A stretch of 5,185 bases of DNA from Armatimonadota bacterium (lineage in GTDB: Bacteria > Armatimonadota > Zipacnadia > Zipacnadales > UBA11051), in NCBI GenBank assembly GCA_030612305.1, contig JAUWOG010000215.1, positions 1 through 5,185 on the forward strand, in the 5' to 3' direction. The notes beneath the pieces are model-generated. The model was not told where the DNA came from. It made no database searches and saw only the letters and a program-made list of their open reading frames with translations. Made by a program: the position numbers and the translations under genes. Positions 5,108-5,185 of this stretch are shown one piece after another (position 1 is the first letter of the stretch; every line of letters begins with the position of its first letter).

Positions 5108-5185
5108 GGCGGGGGCCCTCCCGCCCCCGGGGGGGGCCGGGCCCCCGGCCGTGTGGGGTTGGGGGCGCGCGGGGCGGGGGGGGCG
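5108..5185 (+). other. Extremely G/C-homopolymeric edge with G-quadruplex potential
   Basis: There is a GGCGGG/CCCGCC hairpin (5108-5113 with 5120-5125), then long G and C runs. Four G-tracts at 5155-5158, 5161-5165, 5171-5174 and 5176-5183 with loops of 2, 5 and 1 nt fit the G-quadruplex pattern. The rising homopolymer content toward the last base may also reflect poor sequence at a contig end. Confidence 0.5.

Larger units (their letters stand above)
4693..5185. other. Gene-free repeat mosaic downstream of the sialidase-like gene
   Basis: There is no credible gene; the short frames are translations of repeats. From left to right it holds a plain stretch (4693-4754), low-complexity GCC/GTT hexamers (4764-4805), the complete 91-bp two-hairpin repeat (4809-4899), GGAGGGGCCG (4941-4950), a 9-bp hairpin (4960-4982), CCGGCCCA (4990-4997), more hexamers (5001-5032), another hairpin with TGCCGCGCCGGCCGT (5040-5072) and a G-rich edge. 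Several pieces also occur in 1-185. Confidence 0.7.

Overview
The window looks like a piece of a high-GC bacterial chromosome. It carries a three-gene cell-envelope operon on the minus strand, a divergently oriented glycosidase-like gene on the plus strand, and intergenic DNA full of repeats. A gene for a DUF3662+FHA protein, a gene for a membrane-anchored FHA protein and a RodA/FtsW gene in a row recall the fhaA-fhaB-pstP-rodA-pbpA cluster of Actinobacteria. Related clusters occur in other high-GC phyla such as Chloroflexota and Armatimonadota. A cytoplasmic BNR/sialidase-like protein and the modular intergenic repeats fit an environmental lineage such as Armatimonadota better than a classical actinomycete. 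That placement is inference and is not secure.

Layout: 1-263 is gene-free and holds (GCCKTY)-type low-complexity sequence and a truncated copy of a dispersed repeat. 264-1547 (-) is the RodA/FtsW polymerase, with a TTG start. 1621-1946 is a 326-bp MITE-like insertion with 12-bp perfect terminal inverted repeats and apparent TA target duplication. Nested inside it is a 91-bp two-hairpin repeat. 1944-2618 (-) is the FhaB-like protein and 2623-3276 (-) the FhaA-like protein, 4 bp apart. 3277-3507 is the divergent intergenic region, with a strong extended -10 promoter for the operon and a possible 19-codon leader ORF for the plus-strand gene. 3508-4692 (+) is the sialidase-superfamily beta-propeller protein. 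4693-5185 is gene-free. It holds a second 91-bp copy of the two-hairpin repeat, further GC-rich hairpins and an extremely G-rich edge.

How the genes work together: FHA domains bind phosphothreonine, so the two FHA proteins probably link Ser/Thr kinase signalling to the RodA-type glycan polymerase that builds peptidoglycan. No kinase, phosphatase or transpeptidase gene lies in the window. The most interesting signal is non-coding. Two 91-bp copies of one repeat keep two long hairpins through compensatory base changes. One copy sits inside a transposon-like element that inserted exactly at the fhaB stop codon, between fhaB and rodA, without altering the protein end. No complete new defence or mobile system with its own protein genes is visible.
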